From contig CAZVJW010000004.1 in the NCBI GenBank assembly GCA_964627535.1, positions 65,275-129,274 on the forward strand: a DNA stretch of 64,000 bases, written 5' to 3'. The notes under the pieces were generated by a model, which saw only the letters and a program-made list of their open reading frames with translations, ran no database searches and had not been told where the DNA came from. Position numbers and translations under genes: made by a program. The DNA comes from UBA1447 sp964627535 (GTDB taxonomy: Bacteria > Bacillota > Clostridia > Oscillospirales > Acutalibacteraceae). Positions 62,583 through 64,000 of the stretch are shown one piece after another (within the stretch, counting starts at the first letter, position 1; each line of letters starts with the position of its first letter).

Positions 62583-64000
62583 ATGAAAAACAGAAAAAAA
62601 GTACTGAGTTTACTGGTGGCGGCAGCCTTGGTAGTCTCAAGCATATCGCTTGGGCTGGGGCAGCTGAAAGCCGGTGCTGCCCAGGCGACCGGGCAGACGA
62701 TTCAGTACAGGATATACTGCGAGACTTATAAACAAACCTGCGGCGGCTCCGGTACGGACTCCAACTTCAAACTCAAAATCGTGTACGATGACGGGGAGAC
62801 TTGGTATTCCGCTGTTATAGATGATACCGGCGACAGCAACGACATGGAATCGGACGATAACAACAACATGTACGTTTGGGGTCCTGCGAAACCAATTACC
62901 TCGACAGGCTTGTATCAGGATAACTCAAACGGCGGCGAATGGCAGTGGGATACAATCCAGTTTTTTGCCGATTACGGCACGGGGGGCTGGACACAGATTT
63001 CCACCCTAGGCGGAGGGATATATAACACCGCCGGCGGAACTATTAATGTACCTTACAACGGCAATATGGACACGACCTATAACAGAACCCTGACCTTCGC
63101 CGGCGGCAGCGGTACGGTTAACGGCGTTGCCAGTTATACACTGAACGCCATACAAGGCGCGACCTATCCCACAAGCAATACCCCCACCAATCTCGCGAGA
63201 ACCGGTTACACCTTCACCGGCTGGTCACAAGCAACTCCCACTACAGTATGCCCTCAGACGAACCAAACCTATACCGCGCAGTGGAGCGTAAATTACTACA
63301 ATTTAACCTTCGATGCCAACGGCGGGACCGGCGGTACAGGACCGACCTCAACGGCTTACGGTGCGGGCATTTCGGCACCTTCGGTGTCGAAAACAGGTAA
63401 TTACTTAACCGGCTGGTCACCTTCGGTACCTGCAACCATGCCTGCGGCAATATCCACATACACCGCGCAGTGGGCAGCGGAAACTTTCTATGTCCAGTAT
63501 AACGGGTACGGAAATACCGGCGGTTCCATGAGCAATTCCACGCATGTCTACGGCACCACATCGTCCCTTACCGCGAATGCATTTACAAAGACCGGATATT
63601 ACTTTGCGGGCTGGTCATTAACGTCAGGCGGAGGAGTGGACCTTGCAGGCGGAGCAGATGTAACCAATGTCGACCCGCCGTCAAACGGCTACACATATCA
63701 GCTCTACGCTGTATGGACGGCGTATACATATACATTAACGTTTGACGCCCAGGGCGGATCTGTTTCCCCGGGCACATCAACGGTAACATACAATGGAACA
63801 TACGGCGGAGGAACGGGCGGTTTCCCGACACCAAGCAAGACAGGATACACCTTTGCGGGGTGGTATACAGGAACCGGCGGCGGCGGAACACAAATACTAA
63901 CCGGCACGGCCTATACAACGGCAGGAGCCTCGACCATCTATGCCAATTGGACAGCAAACAGCTATACGGTCACGTTTGACGCCAACGGAGGCAGCACGCC
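62583..64000 (+). CDS. Secreted B-repeat protein, N-terminal part (3' end outside window)
   Basis: The frame is open from ATG 62583 to the window end, 472 codons. Signal peptide about 1-35 (ending KAGAAQA). Residues about 38-160 form a PLAT-like or other beta domain (TIQYRIYCETYKQTC, WQWDTIQFFADYGTGGW) that differs from the phosphoesterase domain of the preceding genes but recalls the middle domain of the 912-aa protein. From about 165 on there are Listeria-Bacteroides repeats (LTFAGGSG, LTFDANGGTGG, VQYNGYGN, LTFDAQGG, VTFDANGG). The DNA is richer in G and C, with many ACC, GGC and GCG codons, unlike the AT-ending codons of its neighbours. GGGGG lies 7 bases before the start. Whether it ends in a dockerin cannot be seen. 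Confidence 0.82.
   Translation, partial: MKNRKKVLSLLVAAALVVSSISLGLGQLKAGAAQATGQTIQYRIYCETYKQTCGGSGTDSNFKLKIVYDDGETWYSAVIDDTGDSNDMESDDNNNMYVWGPAKPITSTGLYQDNSNGGEWQWDTIQFFADYGTGGWTQISTLGGGIYNTAGGTINVPYNGNMDTTYNRTLTFAGGSGTVNGVASYTLNAIQGATYPTSNTPTNLARTGYTFTGWSQATPTTVCPQTNQTYTAQWSVNYYNLTFDANGGTGGTGPTSTAYGAGISAPSVSKTGNYLTGWSPSVPATMPAAISTYTAQWAAETFYVQYNGYGNTGGSMSNSTHVYGTTSSLTANAFTKTGYYFAGWSLTSGGGVDLAGGADVTNVDPPSNGYTYQLYAVWTAYTYTLTFDAQGGSVSPGTSTVTYNGTYGGGTGGFPTPSKTGYTFAGWYTGTGGGGTQILTGTAYTTAGASTIYANWTANSYTVTFDANGGST

Overview
The window looks like a chromosomal contig from a Gram-positive Clostridia-type bacterium, most likely an Oscillospiraceae/Ruminococcaceae-like gut or rumen anaerobe. The evidence is the dgt-dnaG-rpoD block with strong AGGAGG-type ribosome sites, AddA instead of RecB, a T-box leader for tryptophan, TTGACA/TATAAT promoters with 17-bp spacers, and secreted proteins that end in dockerin domains. 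No rRNA, tRNA, CRISPR array, transposase or phage gene was seen.

Layout. Positions 1-8.8 kb: 3' end of addA, rpmE, a YigZ-family gene, then dgt-dnaG-rpoD and an MFS/GPH-type transporter. 9-11.9 kb: a membrane sensor carrying both GGDEF and HD-GYP domains. 12.3-24.4 kb: rpoB-rpoC, then rpsL-rpsG-fusA and tuf, each block with its own promoter. 24.5-29.1 kb (minus strand): a carbohydrate-related cluster with a CBM9-like protein, an N-acetylhexosamine-kinase-like protein, a degenerate GDPD-like membrane protein, a small unknown protein and a Cys-type sulfatase. 29.2-33.7 kb (plus): class II aldolase, SGNH hydrolase, SDR dehydrogenase and PHP-domain protein, probably one sugar or sugar-phosphate operon. 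33.7-41.8 kb: lipoate-protein ligase, a methyltransferase-like protein, an orphan TrpB2 under a Trp T-box with a small leader ORF, a Nudix protein with a pyrophosphatase-like N-terminus, a COG2426 membrane protein, and metG-tatD.

42.4-64 kb is the most unusual part: six consecutive secreted proteins on the plus strand. The first (1924 aa) is a large repeat protein. The next four share a signal peptide, a calcineurin-like metallophosphoesterase domain, a variable middle section (about 17, 3 or 2 Listeria-Bacteroides B-repeats, or none, plus other modules), a conserved module of about 70 aa and a C-terminal dockerin. The sixth is cut by the window end and starts another B-repeat protein with different base composition. 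The arrangement suggests a tandemly expanded, domain-shuffled family of extracellular phosphoesterases that could dock onto a cohesin scaffold encoded elsewhere. Substrate and scaffold cannot be seen here.

Non-coding repeats are frequent. There are two near-identical 156-bp elements (family A), four copies and one end fragment of a ~100-bp element (family B), a 30-bp element (X) nested inside one B copy with a second copy at the rpoB promoter, and fragments of a further type (C). Their ends share the sequence TACTA. They look like miniature inverted-repeat elements without coding capacity.
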